Source: JALEFZ01 sp039817415 (GTDB taxonomy: Bacteria > Bacteroidota > Bacteroidia > J057). Taken from it: DNA of 64,000 nt. The notes under the pieces are model-generated. The model was not told where the DNA came from, searched no databases, and was given only the letters and a program-made list of their open reading frames with translations. Every line of letters begins with the position of its first letter. Position 1 is the first letter of the stretch. This document shows, piece after piece, positions 53,592 through 62,366 of this stretch. Position numbers and translations under genes: made by a program. The stretch lies in NCBI GenBank assembly GCA_039817415.1, contig JBCBVV010000009.1:1-64000 (forward strand), given 5' to 3'.

Positions 53592-53627
53592 GATCCCTGC
53601 AAATTGCAGGGGTCTCCCCGGTTTTTT
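53592..53627 (+). terminator. Terminator or attenuator hairpin before the TonB-dependent receptor gene
   Basis: GATCCCTGC (53592-53600) pairs with GCAGGGGTC (53606-53614) with one G-T wobble around AAATT, and a run of six T lies at 53622-53627. It sits between the T9SS protein and the receptor. An alternative stem GGGG/CCCC (53609-53619) overlaps it, so two competing structures are possible. It may reduce receptor and phytase expression relative to the T9SS protein. Confidence 0.6.
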
Positions 53628-53658
53628 ACATTCATCCACATCCAACACAGTCCGGTCC

Positions 53659-56535
53659 ATGTCTAGAATTATTGGATTTTTGATGTTTATGCTGGCGACC
53701 CTTTCCGTCCTAGCCCAAGGGAATTACACCCTGAAAGGATCAGTCAGAGATCAAGAAACTGGAGAATTTCTTGTAGGGGCTTCTGTCAGCATCTTACAAA
53801 CACGACAAGGCACCAACAGCAGGGAAGACGGGTCTTTTGAACTCCCTAATATCAACTTAAAGCGCGTTCAAATTCGTGCTTTTTACCTTGGATACAAGGA
53901 GTATACCTTTTCTCACGATTTTTCCCTTGACCCCACACCTGAATTGAGCATTTTTCTCGTGCCAGAAGACATGGAAATGGGAGCAGTTGAAATAGAAGGA
54001 CGTGCGGAAGGACAGTTAAGGGCCTTTCTTCAACAAAAGAAGGCCATTAACATAAAAAATATTCTATCTGCTGAGCAGATTCAGTCCTTTCCCGATATGA
54101 ATGCCGCAGAAGCCATCCAGCGTATCCCTGGTATCACGCTTCAAAGAGACCAGGGAGAAGGGAGATATGTGCAATTGAGAGGGACACCACCAGAACTCTC
54201 TAATTTCAATATTAACGGAGAACAAATTCCCTCCCCAGAAGGAGATGTAAGGTACGTAGGAATGGACATTGTAGCCGCAGACCAAATAGAAAGTATTGAG
54301 GTAACCAAAGTCTTGACACCCGATATGGATGCCGATGGGATAGGGGGGAACATCAACATTGTTACCAAAATGGCTAGCAGTGAAAAGCCCGACATCAGAG
54401 CTACCTTCTCGACTGGCTACAACAACCTACGCCAAAGGGAAAACTACCAGGTTCAGTTTTCATTTGGACAGCGCTATAAGAAATTTGGCTTCAACCTGAA
54501 TACCAGCTACTTCGTGAATAACATGGGCTCTGACAACATGGAGTTCAAGTATGCTAAGGGACCTTTCTTCGGTTCTGGGGGACAATCTCAGGGAGTAGAT
54601 AACTATTTCGTTCAATACCGAGAGGTCCAGCTAAGGCATTATGACATTACCCGAACTCGACTTGGAATCAGCCCGACTTGGGATTATCAATTTGATAAGA
54701 ACAACAAGATTTATCTTCGTGCCATGTACAATCGCTTCACCGATCATGAAGTGCGCAGAAGGAAAATATATGATTTGGATGATGCCTTGTCAGCTACTTA
54801 TTATCTCTATGGAGGTGTGGTACATGATGTCAGAGAGCGAAACAAGGTTCAGGAAGTAGGTACAGCTAATTTAGGGGGTGAAAATAAAATTGGTCGAGTC
54901 TACATCGATTACCTCCTGCAGTATGCCTACGCCAAAGAAAATCGTCCCGATCAAATGGAGGCTTACTTCGAAAGCCCAGGACAGGCCATTGCGGTAGATT
55001 TTGATGTAACAGAACCTCAATGGCCGAGAGCTGACTTTCCTAAGGAAATTGACTCAGTAAAAGCCAATAGTTGGGATCGTTATGACCTAGATGAATTCGT
55101 ATTGGAAGAATCAGAGGTCATTGACAATAACTTAGCCGCCAGGTTAAATCTTCGTATTCCCTATTCCTTCTCAAAAAATAACAAGGGTTACTTCAAGTTT
55201 GGGGGCAAATACAGGTTAAAAAGGAAGACAAGGAATATTGACACACAAGTGTATGGTGCCTACAGAGAAACTTCTCGCCTTTATTTAGGAGAAGGAGAGT
55301 CCTTGAACCTAGAAACGGCCAATGATGGTTTTTACTTCAACAATCTTCTCGACCAGCAATACCTACTGGAATTCATTCCAGGTCCTCAAAGGATGAGGGA
55401 TTTCTTCACCGCTAATCAGGAGTTTTTCATTTTCAATCAATCTGATACCAAAATCAAGACTTTGGGAGAAGATTACAGTGCAAATGAAAATATCTATGCA
55501 GCCTATGCGATGTTCCGCCATGACATCAAGAATTTGATGATTGTAGGAGGGGTACGATATGAACGCACTGACATTGATTATGAAGGGAGGATTATTACGA
55601 CAGCAAGAGGCAGGTACGAATCTTTGGATACCTTGACAGATACCAGGACACAGGCCTTCCTATTGCCTCAGATCCAATTGCGATATGCGTTTGATAACAA
55701 AACAAACCTTCGTGCGGCGTGGACATACACCTACGCCAGACCGAATTTTGAGGACGTATTGCCCTATCGAGAAGCTGATTTGAGAGAGGTAAAATATGGC
55801 AATCCAGATTTGAGGTATCCAGCCTCCATGAACATTGATCTTTTAGCGGAAAGATATATCAGAGATGGGATTCTTTCGGGGGGCTTGTTTTACAAAAACA
55901 TTGATGACTTTGTCTTCTACTTCAAGCGATTTGCCCATGAAGGAGACCCCAAGGATTATGGCCTTGTTGAAATTACCAAGGCCATCAACGGTTTACAGGC
56001 AGAAGTGTACGGAGCAGAGATTCAGGCCCAATTTCAATTCAATTTCCTTCCAGGCAAATGGAGTAACTTTGGCCTATATACCAACTACACTTTTACCGAA
56101 TCTCGTGCCTTTATCAACAAGCGATTTCCAGCCAATTACACCAATGCGGTCGTTGTTTTTGGGAGTGATGATTTATCAGTATTCTCTTCTGAAACGGAGA
56201 CAGAGGAAATCACCCTTCCAGGTCAGGCTAAACATACAGCCAATATCGCGCTCTTATACAATGGAAAGAAGTTGTACTTCAAATTGGCCGCCAATTATCA
56301 AGATTCTTTCCTCTTTAGGTTAGGAGCAGATAGCGACTTGGATGAATACTATCAATCAGCTTTGAGGTGGGATTTCACCACGAATTATAAAATCAATCGA
56401 CACGTCAAATTATTCATTGACCTGATCAACATAGACAATACCCCTTTGACCTATTATTTGGGAAGTCCAGACCGTATCCTCCAGCAGGAATTTTATAGCT
56501 GGTGGGGTAGAGTAGGGGTAAAACTAACTTTTTAA
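53659..56535 (+). CDS. TonB-dependent outer-membrane receptor (CarboxypepD-like N-domain)
   Basis: A 958-residue receptor from the ATG at 53659 (MSRIIGFLMFMLATLSVLAQ signal); a longer frame from 53590 would run through the upstream hairpin. Residues about 23-105 are a CarboxypepD-regulatory-like domain (LKGSVRDQETGEFLVGASVS). The plug spans about 130-245, with FPDMNAAEAIQRIPGITLQR, VQLRGTPPELSNFNINGEQI and GIGGNINIVTK, the layout of the TonB-Xanth-Caulo subfamily. The beta-barrel ends in WWGRVGVKLTF with terminal Phe. There is no SusD gene, so uptake is not of the SusCD type. The phytase 24 bases downstream makes inositol phosphates or their metal complexes plausible substrates; siderophores or glycans remain alternatives. 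Confidence 0.88.
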   Translation: MSRIIGFLMFMLATLSVLAQGNYTLKGSVRDQETGEFLVGASVSILQTRQGTNSREDGSFELPNINLKRVQIRAFYLGYKEYTFSHDFSLDPTPELSIFLVPEDMEMGAVEIEGRAEGQLRAFLQQKKAINIKNILSAEQIQSFPDMNAAEAIQRIPGITLQRDQGEGRYVQLRGTPPELSNFNINGEQIPSPEGDVRYVGMDIVAADQIESIEVTKVLTPDMDADGIGGNINIVTKMASSEKPDIRATFSTGYNNLRQRENYQVQFSFGQRYKKFGFNLNTSYFVNNMGSDNMEFKYAKGPFFGSGGQSQGVDNYFVQYREVQLRHYDITRTRLGISPTWDYQFDKNNKIYLRAMYNRFTDHEVRRRKIYDLDDALSATYYLYGGVVHDVRERNKVQEVGTANLGGENKIGRVYIDYLLQYAYAKENRPDQMEAYFESPGQAIAVDFDVTEPQWPRADFPKEIDSVKANSWDRYDLDEFVLEESEVIDNNLAARLNLRIPYSFSKNNKGYFKFGGKYRLKRKTRNIDTQVYGAYRETSRLYLGEGESLNLETANDGFYFNNLLDQQYLLEFIPGPQRMRDFFTANQEFFIFNQSDTKIKTLGEDYSANENIYAAYAMFRHDIKNLMIVGGVRYERTDIDYEGRIITTARGRYESLDTLTDTRTQAFLLPQIQLRYAFDNKTNLRAAWTYTYARPNFEDVLPYREADLREVKYGNPDLRYPASMNIDLLAERYIRDGILSGGLFYKNIDDFVFYFKRFAHEGDPKDYGLVEITKAINGLQAEVYGAEIQAQFQFNFLPGKWSNFGLYTNYTFTESRAFINKRFPANYTNAVVVFGSDDLSVFSSETETEEITLPGQAKHTANIALLYNGKKLYFKLAANYQDSFLFRLGADSDLDEYYQSALRWDFTTNYKINRHVKLFIDLINIDNTPLTYYLGSPDRILQQEFYSWWGRVGVKLTF

Positions 56536-56559
56536 AAAAAGCATCTAATTACATAGATC

Positions 56560-57612
56560 ATGAAGGACCTCATGTGCGTGCTAGCAATAGCCATGCTCAG
56601 TGCTTGCGTACCTACTAACAAGGTAAATCGGCCATCTGATAAGGCGCTGAAGCCAGTCATTATAACAGAGCCTACTCCCCACGATACAGATGATCCTGCC
56701 ATTTGGATTCATCCTAGCGACCCTTCAAAAAGCTTGATTGTAGGGACAGACAAAGACAAGGATGGCGGACTTTATGTATTTGATCTAAAAGGGAAAATCC
56801 AAAAAGATAAATTGGCTCTTGGGTTAAAAAGGCCCAATAACGTAGACATAGAGTATGGATTACAACTAGGTGACACAGCTATTGATATTGCGGTAACCAC
56901 TGAGCGCCTGACACATAAATTGCGGGTTTTTCAACTCCCCAATATGAATGAAATTGATGGTGGAGGCTTTCCAGTCTTCGAAGGGGAAGAGGCCAATGCA
57001 CCCATGGGAGTTGCCATCTATAAAGAACCTATTTCAAAACGGATTTTTGCCTTTGTGGGAAGAAAGACTGGGCCCAAAGAGGGCTACCTGTGGCAATACG
57101 AATTGAAGGATAATGGGCAGGCTGAACTTGAGATGGTTTTGGTTCGGAAGCTAGGCGCTTTCAGTGGAACCAAAGAAATCGAGGCAATTGCTGTAGATGA
57201 CCAACTTGGGTATGTCTATTATGCTGATGAAGGAGCTGGACTTCGACAATACTACGCCCACCCTGATAGCAGTACAATGGAATTAGCTCTTTTTGGACAA
57301 GATGGATTTGCAGAAGATCGAGAAGGGATTTCCATTCTCCCGATAAATGAACATGATGGATATATCCTGGTTTCTGATCAGCAGGCCAATGCTTTCCGTG
57401 TTTTCTCAAGAGAAGGTATGGAGCACGCCTTTGTCACGAGCCTTCCTTTCTCCACAAATGAAAGTGATGGCTCCGATTTGACAGTATTATCGCTAAACGA
57501 AACTTTTTCAGAAGGGCTTTTTGTCGCCATGTCTGATGACAGAACCTTTCAGTATTACCGACTCAAAGATATCCTTTCCAGAATTGAGGCCTCTATGGCT
57601 TCAGTGGACTGA
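56560..57612 (+). CDS. Beta-propeller phytase (3-phytase), lipoprotein
   Basis: A 350-residue hydrolase releasing phosphate from phytate or other phosphate esters in a calcium-dependent way. The lipobox LSAC puts the acylated Cys at 16, so the mature protein is a membrane-anchored lipoprotein. HDTDDPAIWIHPSDP (near 42-56) is the family signature, followed by GTDKDKDGGLYVFDL, KRPNNVDIEYG, GTKEIEAIAVDDQLGYVYYADE and EDREGISILP, the calcium- and phosphate-binding loops of the six-bladed propeller. It is in an operon with the TonB receptor, a pairing known for this enzyme class in aquatic Gram-negative bacteria. Substrate specificity is not proven. Confidence 0.9.
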   Translation: MKDLMCVLAIAMLSACVPTNKVNRPSDKALKPVIITEPTPHDTDDPAIWIHPSDPSKSLIVGTDKDKDGGLYVFDLKGKIQKDKLALGLKRPNNVDIEYGLQLGDTAIDIAVTTERLTHKLRVFQLPNMNEIDGGGFPVFEGEEANAPMGVAIYKEPISKRIFAFVGRKTGPKEGYLWQYELKDNGQAELEMVLVRKLGAFSGTKEIEAIAVDDQLGYVYYADEGAGLRQYYAHPDSSTMELALFGQDGFAEDREGISILPINEHDGYILVSDQQANAFRVFSREGMEHAFVTSLPFSTNESDGSDLTVLSLNETFSEGLFVAMSDDRTFQYYRLKDILSRIEASMASVD

Positions 57613-57626
57613 GGATATTTGTTTCC

Positions 57627-58058
57627 CTAGAAGACGAGGGGGGTAATGCTTTGTTTATCCTCCTCATGTATATTAATGGAAAAGTCAATGGGCTGGAAAA
57701 TGGGGCTGTCAACTCCAATAATGTGATCTCCTTTACATTCCTTGATCTCAAGAACTCTGAAGATTTTGGTGAAAACAGTAAGGGTTTTTGCCATTATATC
57801 CACCAAGCACAATTGCTGTTGACGATAGGGTGTCCAGCCCGGAAAAGCCACTCGGGTACCTGAAGCATTCCAAATGGCAGGTCCTGCTGCAAAATCATGG
57901 AGCTGTAGACGTGCTCCATTGGGTGTGTGTAGGAAACATACGCCTGCCAAAGGAGACCCCATGGCTATCTCCGACAAGTAATCATATTCAATAACAAATT
58001 CTCCCATTGGAGCCTGAGCATTCCCAAAATACCAAGGGCTGTCTTGATGTTCACTCAT
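57627..58058 (-). CDS. Small protein of unknown function, beta-propeller-blade-like
   Basis: A 143-residue cytoplasmic protein with no signal peptide. Segments AAGPAIWNASGTRVAFPGW (about 58-76) and QQLCLVDIMAKTLTVF resemble single WD40/PD40-type blades, and an FVIEYDYLSEIAMGSP stretch precedes them. I recognise no family. It is convergent with the phytase gene (14 bases between stops) and starts 3 bases after the DUF6268 gene on the same strand, so these two are probably co-transcribed. Confidence 0.55.
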   Translation of the reverse strand: MSEHQDSPWYFGNAQAPMGEFVIEYDYLSEIAMGSPLAGVCFLHTPNGARLQLHDFAAGPAIWNASGTRVAFPGWTPYRQQQLCLVDIMAKTLTVFTKIFRVLEIKECKGDHIIGVDSPIFQPIDFSINIHEEDKQSITPLVF

Positions 58059-58061
58059 GAA

Positions 58062-58943
58062 TTAATTTCTTACCCTAAAGTATACTCCTGCCCTGATAAA
58101 GGGTTTAGGGGGGTATTTCCCCGTAAGGAAAATGGTTTCAGGTATGACTACATTTACAGGGTCAAAAGCTTGCAAATTCCTTACAAAGTCCCAGCCTGCT
58201 TCAATTCTAAAGGCCAAATCTTTGAAGAAAAATTGGTCATAATAGAGGTTGAAACGCAAATATGTCCAAGGGAAATTGACAGGCGTTTCGCTCAAGAAAT
58301 CTACCCCAAAATCTCTGATGTTAAAGGCATTTCCCAGCGCAATGTAATTGAAGCCAAATCCGCGTTCAGGGGTCGCCTGGTAATTGATCACGGCATTACC
58401 CGGAGCCAAACCCGAAAAAGTCCATTTGCGATAGGGCTTCCAAATTATCTGTCCCAGCGGAATGTAATAATTGAATCGTATCCTTTTCCCTACCAAAAAG
58501 CCGAGACCAAGGCTCAATTCTTCATTTATCTTTCTGGTCCAAATACTTCCTAAAAAGTATTGAGGGCCATTCCATGTGAAATTGTTGAGCTCTGAAAAAC
58601 TGCCAATTTGCAAGGTAGATTGTGAGGACCAATTCTCATTCCATTGTCGGAAATGAATCAGCCCAACAAAACCTCCTCCGAAAATCCTGTTTTCATCTGA
58701 TTGTAAGAAGGAGTACTTGGTCCTATTCAGGCTGACATTCAGCAAGAAAAAAGTAGTAGAGTCTTGTAGGTAAAGGGGGGCTCGTAAGGTAAAATTAGTC
58801 TCCAGTATCCTGGCATTGGAACTGTCTTCATTGTTCAGGAAGGGGGATACAGCCTGGTTGATCCAGATGACATCGGAGTAATTCTGGCTATACGTGCTTA
58901 TTCCTATCAATAGAAACAGGCTAATCAAAATGGATTTAAGCAT
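58062..58943 (-). CDS. DUF6268-like outer-membrane beta-barrel protein
   Basis: A 293-residue exported protein with signal MLKSILISLFLLIGISTYS then Q. The rest is made of alternating strands with aromatic girdles (STTFFLLNVSLNRTKYSFL, WKPYRKWTFSGLAPGNAVINY, PWTYLRFNLYYDQFFF), and the C-terminus AGVYFRVRN is compatible with a barrel end. It resembles proteins annotated as DUF6268; the function is unknown. It is transcribed away from ygiQ. Confidence 0.65.
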   Translation of the reverse strand: MLKSILISLFLLIGISTYSQNYSDVIWINQAVSPFLNNEDSSNARILETNFTLRAPLYLQDSTTFFLLNVSLNRTKYSFLQSDENRIFGGGFVGLIHFRQWNENWSSQSTLQIGSFSELNNFTWNGPQYFLGSIWTRKINEELSLGLGFLVGKRIRFNYYIPLGQIIWKPYRKWTFSGLAPGNAVINYQATPERGFGFNYIALGNAFNIRDFGVDFLSETPVNFPWTYLRFNLYYDQFFFKDLAFRIEAGWDFVRNLQAFDPVNVVIPETIFLTGKYPPKPFIRAGVYFRVRN

Positions 58944-59194
58944 GACAAAGGTAGTTTCCGAGGAGGAAGTTAGGAAATGGCTTTCCCGAGGGCAAATGGG
59001 ATGTAAGGAAGGTAAGTAATTATTTATGTTTACCTTCTAATCTAAAAAAAATATCATAAGCTGTGTTTCTGCCCGCATGAGCAATTATGATAAGGTGCTA
59101 AGGAGCTCCCTGAGGTGAAATGAACAAATATCAGGTGAATGAAAGTATTTCATATTCAAAAAACCTTTTGCGTTATAGCCTCGTTTTAATTCCG

Positions 59195-59202
59195 TAACTT
59201 TA
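59195..59202 (+). promoter_or_regulatory. Possible Bacteroidota -7 element before the YgiQ gene
   Basis: TAACTTTA matches the consensus TAnnTTTG at all but the last base and lies five bases before the ATG, giving a very short leader. A TTTTG at 59166-59170 could be the -33 box, but its spacing (24 bases) is longer than usual. Confidence 0.2.
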
Positions 59203-59207
59203 CCCAC

Positions 59208-61142
59208 ATGAGCGTATTACGGCCTATAACTGATTGGTTGCCCATCACCAAAAATGAGATTGAACGAAGAGGTTGGGATGAACTGGATGTGATTGTCATC
59301 TCAGGGGATGCCTATGTAGATCATCCTGCCTTTGGTCCAGCTGTGATTGGCAGGATCATTCAGGCAGCTGGTTATAAAGTAGCCATTATCCCACAACCTA
59401 ACTGGAGGGATGATTACAGGGATTTCAAGAAGTTTGGAAAGCCAAGACTCTTTTTTGGCGTGACCTCTGGTTGTATGGACAGTATGGTCAACCACTATAC
59501 TGCCAACAAACGTAAGCGTTCGACTGATGCCTATACACCAGGTGGAGAGGCAGGCTTTCGTCCTGATTATGCAACACGGGTATACACAAAGATCCTGAAA
59601 GAGCTGTATCCAGATGTACCAGTTATCATTGGAGGAATTGAGGCCTCCCTTCGTAGAGTAACACACTATGATTATTGGGCTGATGAACTCTATCCCACCA
59701 TCTTAGAGCAGTCTGAAGCTGATTTGTTGGTATACGGAATGGGGGAACAGCCGCTCCATGAGATCCTGAGGCTATTAGACAAGGGAGTTCCACTAGAGTC
59801 TCTCCGGACCATCCCACAAACAGGCTTCATGGTCAGGAAAGATGAAAAACTGCCCAAAAACAAAGCTTGGACAGACGTTGAAATTGCTTCACATGAAGAG
59901 TGCCAACGGGATAAAATCAAGTTTGCCTCCAACTTCAAAATCATAGAGCAGGAGTCAAACAAGGTACAAGCAAGGAGAATTTTGCAAGGCGTAGGGAATA
60001 AGACCCTTGTGATCAATCCTCCTTATCCCCCTATGACGGAGAATGAAATTGACGATTCTTTTGACCTAGCATATACGAGGCTACCCCACCCGAAGTATCG
60101 GAAAAGAGGAGCCATTCCAGCATATGAGATGATCAAGTTCTCCATCAACATGCATAGAGGCTGTTTTGGAGGCTGTAGCTTCTGTACCATCTCAGCTCAC
60201 CAAGGTAAATTCATCGCTTCTCGTTCAGAGGAAAGTATCATGAAGGAGGTGGATGCGGTAACCAAAATGCCTGACTTCAAAGGCTACATCAGCGATTTGG
60301 GAGGACCATCTGCCAATATGTATCGCATGAAAGGTAAGGTGCAGGAGATCTGTGATAAGTGTACGGCCCCTTCCTGCATACATCCTGTGGTTTGTCACAA
60401 CCTTGATACAAGTCACAAGCCGCTGACCGAAATTTACAAGAAGGCAGATGCACATCCCGACGTGAAGAATGCCTTCGTCAGCAGTGGAATCCGATACGAC
60501 CTTTTGGTGAAGGAATATAACAAGAAGGGAGATGATGAGGAGATGGAAGAATATATGGATCAACTTGTATCCAAGCATCTTTCAGGTCGAATGAAAGTCG
60601 CGCCGGAGCATACCTCAGATGAGACCCTCCATATCATGCGTAAGCCGTCCTTTAAGTTCTTCCATAAGTTTAAGGAGCGATACGATCGGATCAACAAGGA
60701 ACATGAGATGTCTCAGCCTTTGATTCCTTACTTTATCTCGAGCCATCCTGGATCTAAGGAGGAAGACATGGCTCACCTAGCCTGTGAAACCAAGGACATG
60801 GGCTTCAAATTAGAACAGGTTCAGGGATTTACCCCTACACCAATGACGGTGGCTACCATTATCTATTACACTGGAGTTCATCCTTATACCCTCAAACCTG
60901 TTTATACGGCTAAGTCTAAGGCAGAACGCCTCGCCCAACACCTTTTCTTCTTCTGGTATAAGCCAGAAAACAAGCAAATGATCAAGGATAAATTGGCCAA
61001 ATGGCGTCGATTTGATATGATGAAAAAGTTGCTGGGAAAAGATGAGAAGAAATCTCAAGCCAGAACAGGTAAGTCTCGCTCTGATCGAAAGGATTCCAAT
61101 TCTAGAGGCGGAAAAAGCAGAGGAAGGAAGAGAAGAAGGTAG
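59208..61142 (+). CDS. YgiQ family radical SAM protein
   Basis: A 644-residue iron-sulfur enzyme. The SAM-cluster cysteines are C319, C323 and C326 in RGCFGGCSFC, preceded by an N-terminal UPF0313-type domain (RRGWDELDVIVISGDAYVDH near 20-39). KCTAPSCIHPVVC (near 384-396) adds a second Cys cluster. MKVAPEHTSDETLHIMRKPS (near 464-483) is typical of the family. The last 60 residues are a basic Ser/Arg/Gly-rich tail (RKDSNSRGGKSRGRKRRR), an extension that could bind RNA. The reaction of YgiQ proteins is not established. Confidence 0.88.
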   Translation: MSVLRPITDWLPITKNEIERRGWDELDVIVISGDAYVDHPAFGPAVIGRIIQAAGYKVAIIPQPNWRDDYRDFKKFGKPRLFFGVTSGCMDSMVNHYTANKRKRSTDAYTPGGEAGFRPDYATRVYTKILKELYPDVPVIIGGIEASLRRVTHYDYWADELYPTILEQSEADLLVYGMGEQPLHEILRLLDKGVPLESLRTIPQTGFMVRKDEKLPKNKAWTDVEIASHEECQRDKIKFASNFKIIEQESNKVQARRILQGVGNKTLVINPPYPPMTENEIDDSFDLAYTRLPHPKYRKRGAIPAYEMIKFSINMHRGCFGGCSFCTISAHQGKFIASRSEESIMKEVDAVTKMPDFKGYISDLGGPSANMYRMKGKVQEICDKCTAPSCIHPVVCHNLDTSHKPLTEIYKKADAHPDVKNAFVSSGIRYDLLVKEYNKKGDDEEMEEYMDQLVSKHLSGRMKVAPEHTSDETLHIMRKPSFKFFHKFKERYDRINKEHEMSQPLIPYFISSHPGSKEEDMAHLACETKDMGFKLEQVQGFTPTPMTVATIIYYTGVHPYTLKPVYTAKSKAERLAQHLFFFWYKPENKQMIKDKLAKWRRFDMMKKLLGKDEKKSQARTGKSRSDRKDSNSRGGKSRGRKRRR

Positions 61143-61291
61143 TTTCCCAAAGCATACCAGTTCATGAGAAGGAATGTCGGCCCTAGATTTTGATAATGGT
61201 TGTTTAAACATTAAATTCTGAGAAGAATGCTATGGGACGAACATTCCCTAGAAATATCCGGTTAGATCAATACTGAATCAACACAGCTGTT

Positions 61292-61726
61292 ATGGCAAAA
61301 GAAATCACGAAAGAGTACACCAATGGCGAATTGACAGTAGTTTGGAAAGCGCACAAATGCATCCACTCTGAAATTTGCGTGAAAACCCTACCCAAAGTAT
61401 ATGATCCAAAGGCAAGACCTTGGATTAAACCCGAAAATGCCAGCACTAAAGAACTACAAAATCAAATTTCAAAGTGCCCCTCTGGTGCTTTGACCTACTA
61501 CATGAATGGAGAAAAACCTATGGAAGAATCAACAGTACCTACAGCAGATTGTCGCGTCGATGTGTTAGAGAATGGACCCTTGATGGTCACAGGAACCATA
61601 ACGGTTGTAGACAAAGACGGAAATGAGACATTAAAAGAAAACAAATCATTCCTTTGCAGATGCGGTGCTTCATCGAATAAGCCCTATTGTGATGGCGCAC
61701 ATAAAAAAATTGAATTCAAGGGCTAA
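61292..61726 (+). CDS. YjdI-type (4Fe-4S) and CDGSH iron-sulfur fusion protein
   Basis: A 144-residue cytoplasmic protein with two cluster-binding parts. The N-terminal YjdI-like domain (about 1-70) has HKCIHSEICVKTLPKVYD (near 20-37) and ISKCPSGALTYY (near 64-75), giving three cysteines for a ferredoxin-like cluster. The C-terminal CDGSH domain has CRCGASSNKPYCDGAH (near 121-136), the three Cys and one His that bind a 2Fe-2S cluster. A short acidic linker joins them. Redox or iron sensing is expected from the families. It ends at a strong terminator and stands alone. Confidence 0.88.
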   Translation: MAKEITKEYTNGELTVVWKAHKCIHSEICVKTLPKVYDPKARPWIKPENASTKELQNQISKCPSGALTYYMNGEKPMEESTVPTADCRVDVLENGPLMVTGTITVVDKDGNETLKENKSFLCRCGASSNKPYCDGAHKKIEFKG

Positions 61727-61750
61727 GGATTTTATCTGTAAAAAACTTGA

Positions 61751-61786
61751 AGAGGGTTATTCGATTGAATAGCTCTCTTTTCTTTT
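61751..61786 (+). terminator. Rho-independent terminator after the CDGSH protein gene
   Basis: AGAGGGTTATTC (61751-61762) pairs with GAATAGCTCTCT (61767-61778) in a 12-bp stem with two G-U wobbles and a GATT tetraloop, followed by TTTCTTTT. It is the strongest terminator in the window. Confidence 0.85.
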
Positions 61787-61837
61787 GTTCCAACATGTAT
61801 TAACCTATATTCCTGTAGAGGTTAAGCCAAAATCCCG

Positions 61838-62236
61838 ATGAAAGAGCAATTCGAAATTTCCTACTCCTTTGCCGTTTCTCCTGAAAAAGTCTTCAAAGCC
61901 TGGTTGGATAGCAAAGCGCACACAGATATGACAGGTGGCCTTGCAGAATGTAGTGATAAAGAGGGGAATTCCTTCACTGCCTGGGATGGATACATAAATG
62001 GGAGAAATATAACACTCATTTCTGGGCAGAAAATCATTCAGAGCTGGCGAACGGTGGAATTTTCAGAAGATGATGAGGATTCATTGCTGGTCTTAACATT
62101 TGAGGAAGAGGCTGGTGGCTGCAAACTGATCCTGCATCATTCCAATATTCCTTCAGGGCAAACCACCTATAAACAAGGTTGGGTTGATAATTATTTCCTG
62201 CCTATGGAAACATATTTTTCGAGATCAAAGATTTAG
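61838..62236 (+). CDS. SRPBCC (AHSA1/START-like) domain protein
   Basis: A 132-residue single-domain protein with the helix-grip fold. EISYSFAVSPEKVFKAWLDSKAHTDMTG in outline (about 4-31) is the N-terminal strand-helix, SGQKIIQSWRTVEFSEDDEDSLL (near 67-89) forms central strands, and YKQGWVDNYFLPMETYF (near 111-127) is the C-terminal helix. Family members bind hydrophobic ligands or act as stress-related cochaperones; nothing more specific can be said. It probably has its own promoter, since a terminator lies upstream. Confidence 0.82.
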   Translation: MKEQFEISYSFAVSPEKVFKAWLDSKAHTDMTGGLAECSDKEGNSFTAWDGYINGRNITLISGQKIIQSWRTVEFSEDDEDSLLVLTFEEEAGGCKLILHHSNIPSGQTTYKQGWVDNYFLPMETYFSRSKI

Positions 62237-62299
62237 TTTCCTATTGTTCGAGGGTGGGATTAACATTTTTCAGGAATTTGCTTACTTTTCCATACATTT

Positions 62300-62318
62300 T
62301 TGGAAGTTGTTCCAACTT
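62300..62318. promoter_or_regulatory. Inverted repeats upstream of the GH97 gene
   Basis: TTGGAA-GTTG-TTCCAA and the overlapping AAGTTG-TTC-CAACTT form two alternative perfect 6-base dyads in the leader of the glycosidase gene. An operator for a sugar-responsive regulator is possible; arms are short and chance is not excluded. Confidence 0.25.
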
Positions 62319-62366
62319 AAAGGAGACATATTCTCCCCTTCCATCAACTAATTCAAATTAGCTTCT

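Noticed and set aside
55865..56323. Plus-strand frame of 152 codons inside the TonB receptor gene
   Set aside because: It is an alternative frame of the receptor barrel region, with no start context or domain of its own.
58044..58553. Plus-strand frame of 169 codons opposite the DUF6268-like gene
   Set aside because: The minus-strand frame has a signal peptide and barrel pattern, while this one has neither, so it is the shadow.
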